Assembly: GCA_018340805.1 (NCBI GenBank)
Contig: JACMZG010001908.1
Span: 43,490,843-43,554,842, forward strand
Direction of reading: 5' to 3'
From: Microvelia longipes
Taxonomy: Eukaryota > Arthropoda > Insecta > Hemiptera > Veliidae
Length of the DNA stretch: 64,000 nt
Part shown: positions 34,690 to 45,515 of the stretch, piece by piece
How the letters are laid out: every line of letters starts with the position of its first letter
Position numbering within the stretch: position 1 is the first letter of the stretch
Made by a program: the position numbers and the translations under genes
Notes under the pieces: model-generated
Databases searched by the model: none
Seen by the model: the letters and a program-made list of their open reading frames with translations, nothing else
What the model was told of the DNA's origin: nothing

Positions 34690-34945
34690 AGCGAATTTTC
34701 AAAGAAAATACGGGCCTTCGGCCCGTAGCCGCTACGTGGCCTCGGCGCTTCGCGCCTCGTCCGCTCCACGGCGTCGGCCCACCGGCCGCTTCGCGGCCAC
34801 ATTGTGTTGGTTTGTATTATGTGTTGTTCTTGTTACATGGCATTTTGCCATGTATCTAGCGAATTTTCACAGCCTTCCCACACAGGCCCGCTTCGCGGAC
34901 CTGAGAGGCTTTCTCACAAATTCGATTCTGCTAATTGAGATTTTA
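34690..34945 (+). repeat. Family D2 GC-rich hairpin cluster
   Basis: Four perfect stems with TTC loops (GAA on the minus strand): 34709-34727 (TACGGGCC/GGCCCGTA), 34744-34756 (GGCGC/GCGCC), 34784-34798 (GGCCGC/GCGGCC) and 34888-34898 (CCGC/GCGG). 'TAGCGAATTTTC' blocks lie at both sides. The 75-codon frame at 34736 reads through these stems and is not considered a gene. Confidence 0.65.
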
Positions 34946-35077
34946 TTCATACTCTATTATTAATAGTATGCTATAATATTAAAATTAAGAAGCATTATTG
35001 TGCCGGCAATCGCGCAACAATCGTCACGGAATTCATTCTAGCTACACAAATTTAAAGTCAGACAGCTTTAACAGAGT

Positions 35078-35083
35078 TTTATT
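35078..35083 (-). terminator. Polyadenylation signal, copy 1
   Basis: AATAAA in CCAATAAAACTCTGT on the minus strand, at the end of the unit. Confidence 0.45.
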
Positions 35084-35408
35084 GGTATAAGTATCGATAC
35101 GAAGAAGGAACAACTGTAACATAGAGCGTCCCGTTTTCGCGAACAATAATCGAACAAGAACCCGTAAAAAACCCGTTTGAACCCTGGTTAGAACCCGTAA
35201 AAGAATATTTTACCGTCTAAACTAATAAATTATGAAACGAATCGAAAAACTAGAATAAAATACGTCAAACATAATTCTTTCCTGACAGTGTTGTCCAAAA
35301 TAACAAAACAAAAACAAATATAGATAAAAATAAAACAAGCGGCGGCCGCGACAATTATAAACAAAAATATTTCATGATTTTTGTTTTTAAATAAAAATGC
35401 CGTTTCCG

Positions 35409-35540
35409 TCACTTAAGATTGCCTGACTGAGCTGAAACCGGTCGCAATCGTTTTAGAATGACTTCGACCATATAAAGACTACTTCGAGGTTCTTCCGCTT
35501 TACGGGCCTGCTTAGCTCGGCGTGGTTTAGTGGAAGCCAT
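35409..35540 (-). CDS. 43-aa basic ORF in duplicated unit, copy 1
   Basis: An uninterrupted frame of 43 codons plus TGA, starting Met-Ala-Ser-Thr-Lys-Pro-Arg-Arg-Ala-Lys and very basic for the first 20 residues. The second half has an amphipathic stretch (VEVILKRLRP). The start is set by the first ATG, 61 bp downstream of a TATA box; AATAAA follows about 325 bp after the stop. The basic tail and the 'S..V..xLKxxxP' pattern faintly recall the N-terminal tail and first helix of histone H2B, but the match is too short to claim. Function unknown; it may be non-coding. Confidence 0.3.
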   Translation of the reverse strand: MASTKPRRAKQARKAEEPRSSLYMVEVILKRLRPVSAQSGNLK

Positions 35541-35600
35541 TTTGTCCTGTCTCTCTGGGACAGCAGGCTTACCAGGATGGAGCAAGAGGTAGAGGCCCCT

Positions 35601-35608
35601 CTTTTATA
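35601..35608 (-). promoter_or_regulatory. TATA box, copy 1
   Basis: TATAAAAG on the minus strand in a GGGG-rich context (ATAGTATAAAAGAGGGGCC), about 61 bp before the ORF start. Confidence 0.5.
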
Positions 35609-36171
35609 CTATATCCCCACCCTCTAACACTACTGAACCCAACAGATATCGTACGAGTCTTTGACCTAGACGTATACATATATACAAGATTATATATATA
35701 TGTATACCGTTTGCGCCTTTTGTGATGGTTCGATTGAGCTGAAATTGGTCTTAATCGACTCAGCTAGCCGTCTACTTTAATACGAGATACCTTGTTTTAA
35801 AGCCATTTCAAGTTTCAAAAAAAAATTTTTTTTTACAGAGTTTTATTGGTATAAGTATCGATACGAAGAAGGAACAACTGTAACATAGAGCGTCCCGTTT
35901 TCGCGAACAATAATCGAACAAGAACCCGTAAAAAACCCGTTTGAACCCTGGTTAGAACCCGTAAAAGAATATTTTACCGTCTAAACTAATAAATTATGAA
36001 ACGAATCGAAAAACTAGAATAAAATACGTCAAACATAATTCTTTCCTGACAGTGTTGTCCAAAATAACAAAACAAAACAAATATAGATAAAAATAAAACA
36101 AGCGGCGGCCGCGACAATTATAAACAAAAATATATTCATGATTTTTGTTTTAAATAAAAATGCCGTTTCCG

Positions 36172-36303
36172 TCACTTAAGATTGCCTGACTGAGCTGAAA
36201 CCGGTCGCAATCGTTTTAGAATGACTTCGACCATATAAAGACTACTTCGAGGTTCTTCCGCTTTACGGGCCTGCTTAGCTCGGCGTGGTTTAGTGGAAGC
36301 CAT
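36172..36303 (-). CDS. 43-aa basic ORF in duplicated unit, copy 2
   Basis: Same length and sequence as the ORF at 35409-35540. All the copy-to-copy indels seen (for example in the T run just upstream of the ATG and in the GGGACA/GGACA leader) fall outside the frame. This is either chance in a young duplicate or weak evidence of constraint. Confidence 0.3.
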   Translation of the reverse strand: MASTKPRRAKQARKAEEPRSSLYMVEVILKRLRPVSAQSGNLK

Positions 36304-36365
36304 TTTTGTCCTGTCTCTCTGGACAGCAGGCTTACCAGGATGGAGCAAGAGGTAGAGGCCCCTCT

Positions 36366-36373
36366 TTTATACT
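36366..36373 (-). promoter_or_regulatory. TATA box, copy 2
   Basis: TATAAAAG in the same context as copy 1. Confidence 0.45.
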
Positions 36374-36593
36374 ATATCCCACCCTCTAACACTACTGAAC
36401 CCAACAGATATCGTACGAGTCTTTGACCTAGACGTATACATATATACAAGATTATATATATATGTATACCGTTTGCGCCTTTTGTGATGGTTCGATTGAG
36501 CTGAAATTGGTCTTAATCGACTCAGCTAGCCGTCTACTTTAATACGAGATACCTTGTTTTAAAGCCATTTCAAGTTTCAAAAAAAAATTTTTT

Positions 36594-36740
36594 CATGACG
36601 TCATAACTTTGATTGATGACGTCATAATGTTTTTATAAACAATAGGCCTCGTAACCTCCTCGACATCTCGCGATATGCAAAGTTTCGTTTCAATTTGAGA
36701 ACGCCTTCGAGAGTTATCGTTCGCCATACGAAAAAGGGTA
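36594..36740 (+). repeat. Family B-like block
   Basis: Two TGACGTCA palindromes (near 36596 and 36618), then 'GCAAAGTTTCGTTTCAATTT' and 'GAGTTATCG' leading into (TA)n. Confidence 0.45.
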
Positions 36741-36752
36741 GAAACTCTTACA

Positions 36753-36860
<108 letters not shown>

Positions 36861-37019
36861 CGGACATACTTTTTGTTATCAGGAAGCCAATAAAACCGAT
36901 TCCGCTCACTCCCATCCTCAACTTCCGTCATCCGAACAACCACATAAGCGTCATTTTCATTATTAAAATTCGCTAAAAATGAGCTTACGAGATTAGGGTC
37001 ATGTTTTCTATGTAATCAG

Positions 37020-37185
37020 GGGCACTATAGAGCCCCTGGTTCTTTACCCATCACTATAGTGCCAGTGGTTACTTACCCATCACTATTTAACCTTTGTAAT
37101 ATTGTTACTATACCCAACTCTATTGTGCCATTGGTTACTTTACCCAATACTATGGTGCCATTGGTTTCAAGCATCGAAAAAACTT
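37020..37185. repeat. Short imperfect tandem repeat
   Basis: Three to four copies of 'CACTATAGTGCCA.TGGTTAC' and 'TTTACCCA'. Confidence 0.6.
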
Positions 37186-37189
37186 CGTT

Positions 37190-38650
37190 TTTAAGTAATT
37201 TTAAGTAAGTTTACTACTAACTAAACCTACTATACGAAGTAAAGTAAGGTTACTACCTAACTAACCTTACTATACGGAGTTTTTTAAGTAAGGTTACTAC
37301 CTAACTAAACCTTACTATACGAAGTATTTTAAGTAAGGTTACTACCTAACTAAACCTGACTATACAGAGTATTTTAAGTAAGGTTACTACTTAACTAACC
37401 TGACTATACGATATTTTAAGTAAGTTTACTACCTAACTAAACCTTACTATACGAGTATTTTAAGTAAGGTTACTACCTAACTAAACCTGACTATACGGAG
37501 TATTTTAAGTAAGTTACTACCTAACTAAACCTTACTATACGGAGTATTTTAAGTAAGGTTACTACCTAACTAAACCTTACTATACGGTGTATTTAAGTAG
37601 GCTTACTACCTAAATACCTGACTATACGGAGTATTTTAAGTAAGTTACTACCTAACTAAACCTTACTATACGGTGTATTTTAAGTAGGGTTACTACCTAA
37701 CTAAACCTGACTATATGGAGTATTTTAAATAGGGTTAATTCCTGACTAAACCTGACTATATGGAGTATTTTAAATAGGGTTAATACCTGACTAAACCTGA
37801 CCTATAAGGAGTACTTTAAATAGGGTTACTACTAGCTATACTAAAACTAAACTTGACTATAAGGATTTTTGTAGGGTTACTACCTAACTAAACCTGACTA
37901 CTATAAAGAGTATTTTTAGTAGGGTTACTACCTTACTATACCTCACTGTACGGAGTAATTTTTTTTTTCCAAAATTGGTTTCGTTATGTTATGTATGCCT
38001 GTACTAAATACCTTGATCTGTGTTGAAGATTGATTTTTTGACCTTCTATTTCGTCTAATATAATACGAATATTGTAGCTAAATAGATGGAGTAGCTAACC
38101 GACTATATGGAGTATTTTAAATAGGGTTTAATACCTGACTAACCTGACTATACGGAGTATTTAATAAGGTTACTACCTAACTAACCTAATACGGAGTATT
38201 TTAAGTAAGGTTACCACCTAACTAAACCTTACTATACGGTGTATTTTAAGTAGGGTTACTACCTAACTAAATCTGACTATATGGAGTATTTTAAATAGGG
38301 TTAATACCTGACTCTATGACCTGACTAAACCTACTATATGGAGGGTAATACCTGACTAAACCGACTATATGGAGTACTTAAATAGGGTTATACCTGACTA
38401 ACCTGACTATAACAAACCTGACTATATGGAGTATTTTAAATAGGGTTAATACCTGACTAAACCTGACTATATGGAGTACTTTAAATAGGGTTATTACCTA
38501 GCTATACTAAAACTAAACCTGACTATAAGAAGTATTTTTAGTAGGGTTACTACCTAACTAAACCTGACTAACTATAAAGAGTATTTTTAGGGTTACTTAC
38601 CTTACTATACCTCACTGTACGGAAGTAATTTTTTTCCAAAATTGGTTTCG
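37190..38650. repeat. 46-bp minisatellite with higher-order duplication
   Basis: About 30 units of TAAGTAAGGTTACTACCTAA + CTAAACCTTACTATACGGAG + TATTTT, drifting to a 'CTGACTATATGGAG' variant. A non-repeat block (from 'CCAAAATTGGTTTCGTT', 37969-38095) recurs at about 38635-38760, so a segment of about 665 bp was duplicated. Confidence 0.85.
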
Positions 38651-39079
38651 TTTATGTTATGTATGCCTGTACTAAATACCTTGATCTGTGTTGAAGATTG
38701 ATTTTTTGACCTTCTATTTCGTCTAATATAATACGAATATTGTAGCTAAATAGATGGAGTGTGTGCCAAGTTTTTAGAAGCCCTCTTAGGCCCCATTACC
38801 TTGCCAGAGGTTATGATGTAATTACGCCACCGTTTAATGTTCTTATCGCTCCCTTATATAGTGATAGCCTTTAGGATATATTCGTTTATTAGATAATAAT
38901 CTGTGCATAAATCCTTAACCTATATTTAAATATTTTTTTGTTGTAATTTTATTTATTAATTTATATTTATATCTCATTTACTTTATAAAAAGGGGAAATA
39001 CTTCATTAGCAAATATTTCTATCTCTTTATACTTTTCTAATTTTACACCGAAAGTGTTAATTTATTTAATTAAGTGTTT
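38651..39079. other. Copy of the array-linked block, then AT-rich spacer
   Basis: The first about 110 bp duplicate 37985-38095; the remainder has no recognised content. Confidence 0.55.
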
Positions 39080-39815
39080 TATCTTTTTATATAGTAGAGC
39101 AGTATACAAAGTTTCATAAGTATATTTAAGTTTCTGTAGAATCACTTGTGTTAAGCAGCATCGAGCGTGGTCAGTAGTAGGGTGGGTGACCGTTAGAATT
39201 AAAAACATATCTTTCCTGTTTGAGGACATGTAAATCGAGTCTGAAGGTTTTCTAAGTTATAAAATTAGGTTAGTTCCTTTTAATTTCAAGAGTAGGTATT
39301 ATATTTCTATGGTTCCTCTCATGCTTTTTTCAAGCAATCATACATATTTTCACTGACTAGTGAAACTAGGAACAACACGTGCCCTCGCTGTGAAACCAAA
39401 CCTCCATACACTTTAAACTACAAGGAAGACACACTATGTTATTATAATAAAATTTACTATGAGGGTCCTAAATTTTGCCTATAACCAGTTTCATTTAGGG
39501 TAAGGGATCTTTAAGGAGTACCTGACAACGCATAGGCTCGAGACCACTGACTTTACGTCCCTTCTGAACGACGTGGTACGCAGAATTTTTATCCCTCTCG
39601 TAAAAATCTCAGAGGCCCGTGCTGGGATTGAACCCATGACTAAATAAACTCGGAAGTTTAAAGTCCATTCATTCTGTGTATTGGCCGCGTACCTTAACCA
39701 CTACACCACGAGGGACTCCTAGAATTAAAAACAGATCTTTCCTGTTTGAGGAAAGTGACGAGGGTGAGCGTAGCGAAGCCAAGAAGGTATAGAAAATTTC
39801 CGAGGTACTCCGTTA
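39080..39815 (+). mobile_element. Family A element split by a SINE
   Basis: The 5S-like block at 39149-39200 and one hairpin remnant, interrupted by SINE-1 (39275-39715), then the last hairpin ('GGGTGAGCGTAGCGAAGCC') and the 'GAGGTACTCCGTTATTTTTT' end. About 33 bp ('TAGAATTAAAAACA.ATCTTT'...) are present on both sides (39193-39226 and 39719-39752). Confidence 0.65.
39275..39715 (-). mobile_element. SINE-1, full-length copy
   Basis: Inverted match to 1663-2115 over its whole length. B box (reverse GGATTGAACCC) is near 39620 and the A box near 39690-39705 ('CCACTACACCACGAGGG'). Confidence 0.8.
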
Positions 39816-40324
39816 TTTTTTCATTGCCTGCAAGTCATCTCCTCCGATGTTTTTATACGATTTTGGTGTTTAGTTTACGTGCTTTGAATGAATGTGGATG
39901 ATTTTGATGTGGTCAGGCTGATTAGTTATGAAGGAGGTACAAGTACCTAGATTCTGATGAAAATTGGCTAAAAATGTGTTCCAAGCACTTAGTAAACGGA
40001 TTCGGTACGCCGCTAGTACCTAGTGTTGGCATTACACAGAATATAATATAAATAATATAGTATAAACATTCTGTTTTGGGCAAAAAGACTAATAATTAGA
40101 GTCAGTATATTGGCAAAATAACACAGTAATAAGGGGTCTGGATGTGAGAAAGTTTCCGTAAGGTGCCATAACTGTACTTATCCCTTCTATAGTCTCCCTA
40201 GACAAAATACAAATATACAATACCCTATAATACAAATACCCCCACCCCTCTACAACTCCTATTGCAGCTCGCACTCTAAATACGGCGGGGATTTTTCAGT
40301 TACTTAAGTACTTTTTTTTAAAAA
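39816..40324. other. Spacer
   Basis: Nothing recognised. The minus frame at 40089-40274 has no domain. Confidence 0.5.
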
Positions 40325-40680
40325 AAATGTAAAAAATCAGAAAATGATTCAATTGAGTTGAAATTTAGCACATTTACTTCATAAATAAGTATACAATGTT
40401 TAGTTTCAATGCGACAAGTATATCCATGATTTTTGTTGGATCATGAAATTTAAGTAGCATTGAGCGTGGTCAGTGCTGTATGGGTGACCGCTGAGAATGA
40501 AACAGACGCATTTATTATCTGTTTCGGAAGCGAGTCCGAAAACATATTGCAGTTTAAATTTGGTATATTGTACATTCTGAGGACGAGCGAAGCGAGTACG
40601 AAGCAGGGAGGATGAGCTTAGCGAATCCGATGTGATGAGGAAAAGTTCCGAGGTACCTTGTACCCATTGTTTTTACAATG
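40325..40680 (+). mobile_element. Family A element, 3' half
   Basis: Starts at 'AATGATTCAATTGAGTTGAA', with the 5S-like block at 40440-40503, hairpin B 40581-40599, hairpin C 40610-40628 (its loop changed to TTA) and a 'GAGGTACCTTGTACCCATTG' end. Confidence 0.7.
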
Positions 40681-42640
40681 TAAGTGACTATTGTATGAAA
40701 ATGTTTGCAAATAGTTTCAGTTCCTTGTTGAAGTCTTTTTAGATAATTTTTATCATAAAATGACTCAATTCTATCTAAATTCTCTTAAGTTCATTTCTAT
40801 GTTTAAAAGTACTTTAGTTCTTAAACCATCTGTGGTTTTCTTGTCGTCTATTTTATCCTTAGAGAACTCTAAGTTTAATTTCTCTGGTCAGTTTAAGATG
40901 TATTTATATAAGGGTTGTATTGCAATTCCCTTGTAGCTTAGGGACTGAGACCCTATAGGTATACCCTCTGAACCAATTTCCCGTCCCTAACCCAATACGA
41001 GACAACTAATTTCCTATATTTCCGATCCCAATCTCTCATTTTATTTTATATTGGATAGGATTTTATGTATTACTTTAACCTAATCTAGTTAGGGAAAAAG
41101 TCATATCTAATTTGTGTGAAGTATTCCATATGGTCATTTTTAAAAGAAATTCACTATTTGCGATGCTTCCAAATGTTTGGGTACATTTTTTCAAGATACT
41201 GTATTCGTATCTTTAATAAGACATATAATTGATATTAAATTGGGCGTGGTTTAACATCCAGGACTTACCTTTTAGATAAAAATGCTTTTAAAGAATAAAG
41301 GAATATATTAAAAATCTAAAGTGTGCTATAGAAAAGCAATTGCTCAATAGAGTATTTTTCCAAAAAAAAGTTTTTCATGAAATGAAATGTCTTTAAAAAA
41401 TTAAAAAAAAATATTAAGCTGCAAAAAAATTTAATTTAATTTTAAATAGTCGAAATAAGCATTAAAGAAAAGAGAGGAATGGGTGAGAGAGTGAAACTAA
41501 CGTTCTAAGGGGTTATTACGTACAGATGGATTTTAGTTAGAAATATATCGTCAAGTTCAATCAATAGAAATAAGACGAAACAAAACAATTCCGTTTTACC
41601 AATTTCATAAAACGTGATGACTACAGCTGTCAGTATCATCTTGTTGACAGTATAGAACAAACTCTTATGAGTATTGCTCTAGTGAATATTGTACTGTACG
41701 GCAGTATTCTTATATGTTGAATTGCGGTATTCTTACGTCTGATGTCACACAAGCAGTCGAGGCTGTTTTCCCGCCAAAAGAACATGTTTAAATATATATT
41801 TCGTTTTATTGCTGTATCATCAAAAGTAAAAGTTTTTCATTCTAATATTTTACAGGGTGTTCTTTTATATGACGTACTTAAATATAATGCAATTAAAAAA
41901 AATACTCAATATATCACTTGCATTTTGTGATGTATTATTTTGTATGTATATTAATATTTTTAGTTAATTTCAGTATAATAATAAGTAATACGTAAGAAAA
42001 AATGTAAATTATTAATATAAACGCAATACAAAAAAAAACTAAAAAATGATATACATTTTATGTAAAAATATAAGTTAATATCAAATCATTTACAACAAGC
42101 TTAGTTTCTATAATATTATTATCATCTATTTAGACTTAATTAACTACAATATGAAATATCTAATATTATTTTAAAATTATTAATAGTTAACCACGTTGAG
42201 CCATGATGTCTCCCTTAAATAAAAATTAATTTAATACAAAAGTCAATTAATTAATATAATATAATAAAATTTAATTTAATTTTTTTAATTTAAATTTTAA
42301 TCTAATTTAATAAAAATTAAGTTTAATTTGTTTAGATGTTTGATTAGTAATATAAAGTGTGATCCTGCTCTTGCAAAACAAAGCTTCAATTTTTGATGAA
42401 AATTGGCCATTCTTTATCTGCATAAAATTCTTTATCTATATATTCTTTGCATTGCACCAAAAAATGTATTTATTTGTTTGAGAAATCTGTTGTCGATTTT
42501 GTGCATAGGACCATTTCCTGAGAGAAGGGGACGAAGTGTTGTAGTAATGGAGTAAATAGAAGTCACTTTCATTTTCTTCTGTAGCATCCTGATTTATAAA
42601 TAGTACTGTATTGCATACATTATGTAAAAATATCTGTAAG
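40681..42640. other. AT-rich spacer
   Basis: About 2 kb of A/T-rich DNA. A 62-codon frame at 41742-41930 has no features. No repeats recognised. Confidence 0.5.
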
Positions 42641-43258
42641 CTAAAGTGGCTCCGAATGATGTTGAAATTCATGCAGTAGGGGTGGGGGCGCGTGGTCACA
42701 GTTGTCCAACTCCCTGGTTTGAGGTGGTCCTAAAACAGGGACTAGTTTCATGACTACCGCACCGAGCGCTAGTTTTCACCTTGTACCGCCGTTATCAATA
42801 TTGTTATCAGTTTTAAATCGAGACGTCTATTTATGTTTGTTAAGAATGTAAAAAAGACAATTTTCAACTTATATATAAACAGTTTTAATTGTTTATAAGA
42901 TTATTTGTTTAGAAAATTAAATAAATTTTGCATTTTTTCCATTGAAAGGGCAAATACAAAACACAATAAACATGGAAATTAATTTCCATTCCTGCACGTC
43001 ATGGTTATCATGATAGTCTAGTTAAAAATAACAAATCATTTATATTTTATGAAAATTTTACATTTAAAATAATTAATGAATTTTTAATATTGTATTAATA
43101 TTATTTTATATTTGCGGGACAAGTAGAACTGACCTGCCTCTAGTGGAGAAATGGTGAACTAAAAAAGAGGCCCATCTAATACAGCTTATTCCGGGGGAGT
43201 TAGACCACTGTGTCCTGCGCCCCCACCTCTACTGTATGAATTTCTACATCACTTTAGG
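42641..43258. mobile_element. Inverted-repeat element, about 620 bp
   Basis: 42641-42713 and 43196-43258 are diverged inverted copies; the shared core reads GCGCCCCCACC.CTACTG.AT + GAATTTC on the right arm. GC-rich arms, AT-rich centre. An 87-codon minus frame (42436-42699) overlaps the left arm only and has no known domain. Confidence 0.6.
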
Positions 43259-43659
43259 CGTTTAATATTATCTTTTATTTAGTGTTATCTTTCAGACATT
43301 ATCAGTTAATTAAGTTATTAATAATTAATTTGTCTTATTAATGACAAATTTCGATGTCATTAATTAATGTCATTTTTCTTTTATATCTCCCACTCATTTT
43401 CTTTCGACGTTTGATTTTGATCTTTTGATTTTTGACTAAGATATACGATGTTAAACGTTTAAACAGATTTACTTGTAAGGCAGATTTGTTCGAAATCGTC
43501 GAGTCCTTAGTAAAACGGAAATACCAGCTAAGATTTGATTTGGAGGGCGACAAAGAAAAGTAGGGAGAAAAAATATAAGGTCAAGACTGCGTCCTGGCGC
43601 CTTATTAGACTCTACCATTAATATCGTATTGTACCTTTACTATGTAAGAAATAATAATA
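43259..43659. other. AT-rich spacer
   Basis: The 71-codon minus frame (43338-43553) is not recognised. Confidence 0.5.
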
Positions 43660-44375
43660 AAAATCGGGTACGGGGTACCTCTTAACTTTTCATCATCACA
43701 TCGGATTTGCAACGCTTATCAGCCTACTTCATACTCGCTTCGCTCAGAATATACAATTCGTCAAATGTATACTGCAACAACTCTTCGGAATCACTTCGCT
43801 CGTCATCAGATATAAATACATTTGTTTCATTCCCAGCGGTCACCAATCCAGGCACTGACCACGCTTGATGCTGCTTGGTTTTCAATTGTACCAAATTTCA
43901 ACGCAATTGGATTATTTGATTTTATACAATTTTTTAAAAAACGTATACAAGCCATTCGATTAAAATTGTACTAATGCTTATAATGAGATGAAACTTGGCA
44001 CGTATGTTAGTCTTATACATACCTACATGCGTGACAAATCGTAATCCGATCACATCATTTTATTTTTTATGATTTTTCGAAAATTTTGCTGAGTCATTAT
44101 TACGGGTTAATGACGTCATAGAAAATATTTTCCGAATAGCATAACCACAGCTATAGACTGATTTTTGTACAAAGTTTCAACTCTCTAGCAGAAATACACT
44201 AGCATAATGCAATGATAACAGAAACACACACACACAGATAGATAACTATGAGAAAGCCACTCAGGAGCCCTTAACAATATCTGAAACAGGTAATTCCGGT
44301 TTTATCACGGTTTCGATTTTTTTTGCTAACACAATACTTTTCCTATACACCTACTGTGTAAATGTGGAAAAGTAA
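43660..44375 (-). mobile_element. Family A element, complete reference copy
   Basis: On the minus strand, 5' to 3': hairpin ACTTTTCC..GGAAAAGT; 'GAAACCGTGATAAAACCGG'; 'CTGAGTGGCTTTC'; the (GT)n part; TGACGTCA (44111-44118); TGACTCAGCA (44088-44097); 'CATATG..CCAAGTTTCATCTC'; the 5S-like block (43825-43879); hairpin cores (43736-43746 region); 'GAGGTACCCCGTACCCGATT' end. About 716 bp, no ORF. Confidence 0.8.
43825..43879 (-). promoter_or_regulatory. 5S rRNA-type internal control region, well preserved
   Basis: Minus strand AAGCAGCATCAAGCGTGGTC and GTGCCTGGATTGGTGACCGC, then GGGAATGAAAC: all three 5S control elements in register. Confidence 0.65.
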
Positions 44376-44690
44376 AAATTAGGTACGGGGAACCTTAGTA
44401 CTTTTCATCACAACTTTGAACCGCTTCGCTTATCCTCAAAATGACATTAATATCAAAATCTTCAGGTGGCATTACTTTAGTCCCGCTATGCTCGCTACGA
44501 TTGTAAATTCCTTTTTACTTTGGAGATTTGTTACATAAATGTGCTTAGTCATAACTAAGTATTCATAGCACTCGGTATGAAAGCGAGTATGTTAGATAAT
44601 GAGATGGAACTTGGCACGTATGTTAGTCTTATACATATCTACATGCGTGCCATATCTTAATCCGATCCCATCATTTTTCCCTTTTACTTT
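44376..44690 (-). repeat. Family A fragments
   Basis: A 3' end ('AGGTACGGGGAACCTTAG') directly follows the previous copy; a central fragment (44595-44680, 'AACTTGGCACGTATGTTAGT') follows. Confidence 0.55.
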
Positions 44691-45384
44691 GGAGATTTGT
44701 TATGAATGTGATGTTAAGAATGTTACATCAAAATAATGATGAGCCATGTTATACACAAAAAATGTGATAAAAGCTACATCAAAATAATGACTTATTTTGA
44801 AAGCGTCAGTAACATAGATTTTTACGTTTGTAAAATTGTCAGTAAAAAAGTGCGACTTTATTGCCAAGGCAGTAGAAGTAGTACTTTTACTGTCTTGGCA
44901 CAAAAGTAGCTTACTGACAGTAATCATTGTCCTTGTTAAGTTTTACCTAAAATCTAAGGAGATAAAGAAGAAATTAGAACTTTCATTCTAATTATTTTTT
45001 CTTGTAGCTAATTTGAGCTTGTTTTTATTTGATTTAGTTAATTAAAAATCAGTGTGGATAGTAAGGTTTAACGCGCTCTAAATAAATAGTATATCTCACA
45101 TGGCGGTAAAGTGATTTGAAAGTGATTCTTTAGAATAAACAAGCAGTAATAAAATTCCACTTTACCGCATAGCTAATTAATCTACGATTAAGACAGTCTC
45201 TCCAGCGTCCTTAACCAAAACTTTTATTTTTATCTTATTGCATAAACTGTTAATAATACTTGTATATTTTTTTGTTTGCAGGTTGGTATTTCAAATACGT
45301 ACTAAATCGGAAATTAGTGAGTTATCTTTATGATTTGTATTATAATTCTTAGTTGCAATTTTTTTTGCGAATTTATTTTGGGCA
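44691..45384. other. AT-rich spacer
   Basis: Contains a small inverted pair, GCGGTAAAGTG (45103) / CACTTTACCGC (45160). Otherwise nothing recognised. Confidence 0.5.
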
Positions 45385-45470
45385 ACATTTGCCTATGGGA
45401 TAGGCGTCATAACGTGATTTGAACTTCAGAGTGTGACCGAAATCCGTTTTAATGGTTCTGCGTTTTAACG
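45385..45470 (-). repeat. SINE-F fragment
   Basis: Minus strand 'ACGCCTATCCCATAGGC' preceded by a weakened B box (AGTTCAAATC); aligned with 18600-18650. Confidence 0.5.
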
Positions 45471-45515
45471 ACAATAAAATACGTTTTGCTAAATGTACTT
45501 TTCCATGTATGCCCA

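Larger units (their letters stand above)
35071..35834 (-). repeat. 764-bp direct repeat, copy 1
   Basis: Nearly identical to 35835-36593, head to tail, with differences limited to a few single-base indels. On the minus strand each copy has a TATA box, a short ORF and an AATAAA signal in order. It could be a tandem gene duplication or two tandem LTR-like units; the ends do not show clear TG...CA. Confidence 0.9.
35835..36593 (-). repeat. 764-bp direct repeat, copy 2
   Basis: Begins with the same ACAGAGTTTTATTGG and ends in the same CAAGTTTC-A9-T tract as copy 1; 759 bp because of small indels in homopolymers. Confidence 0.9.

Noticed and set aside
34736..34963. 75-aa ORF with a hydrophobic segment
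   Set aside because: Reads through GC-rich hairpin repeats of family D2; sister copies (14010, 19160) do not keep the frame.
43660..44375. Family A as a Helitron because of the GGTAC...GTACC hairpin near the 3' end
   Set aside because: No 5' TC and no CTRR end; the element ends in a T-run instead.
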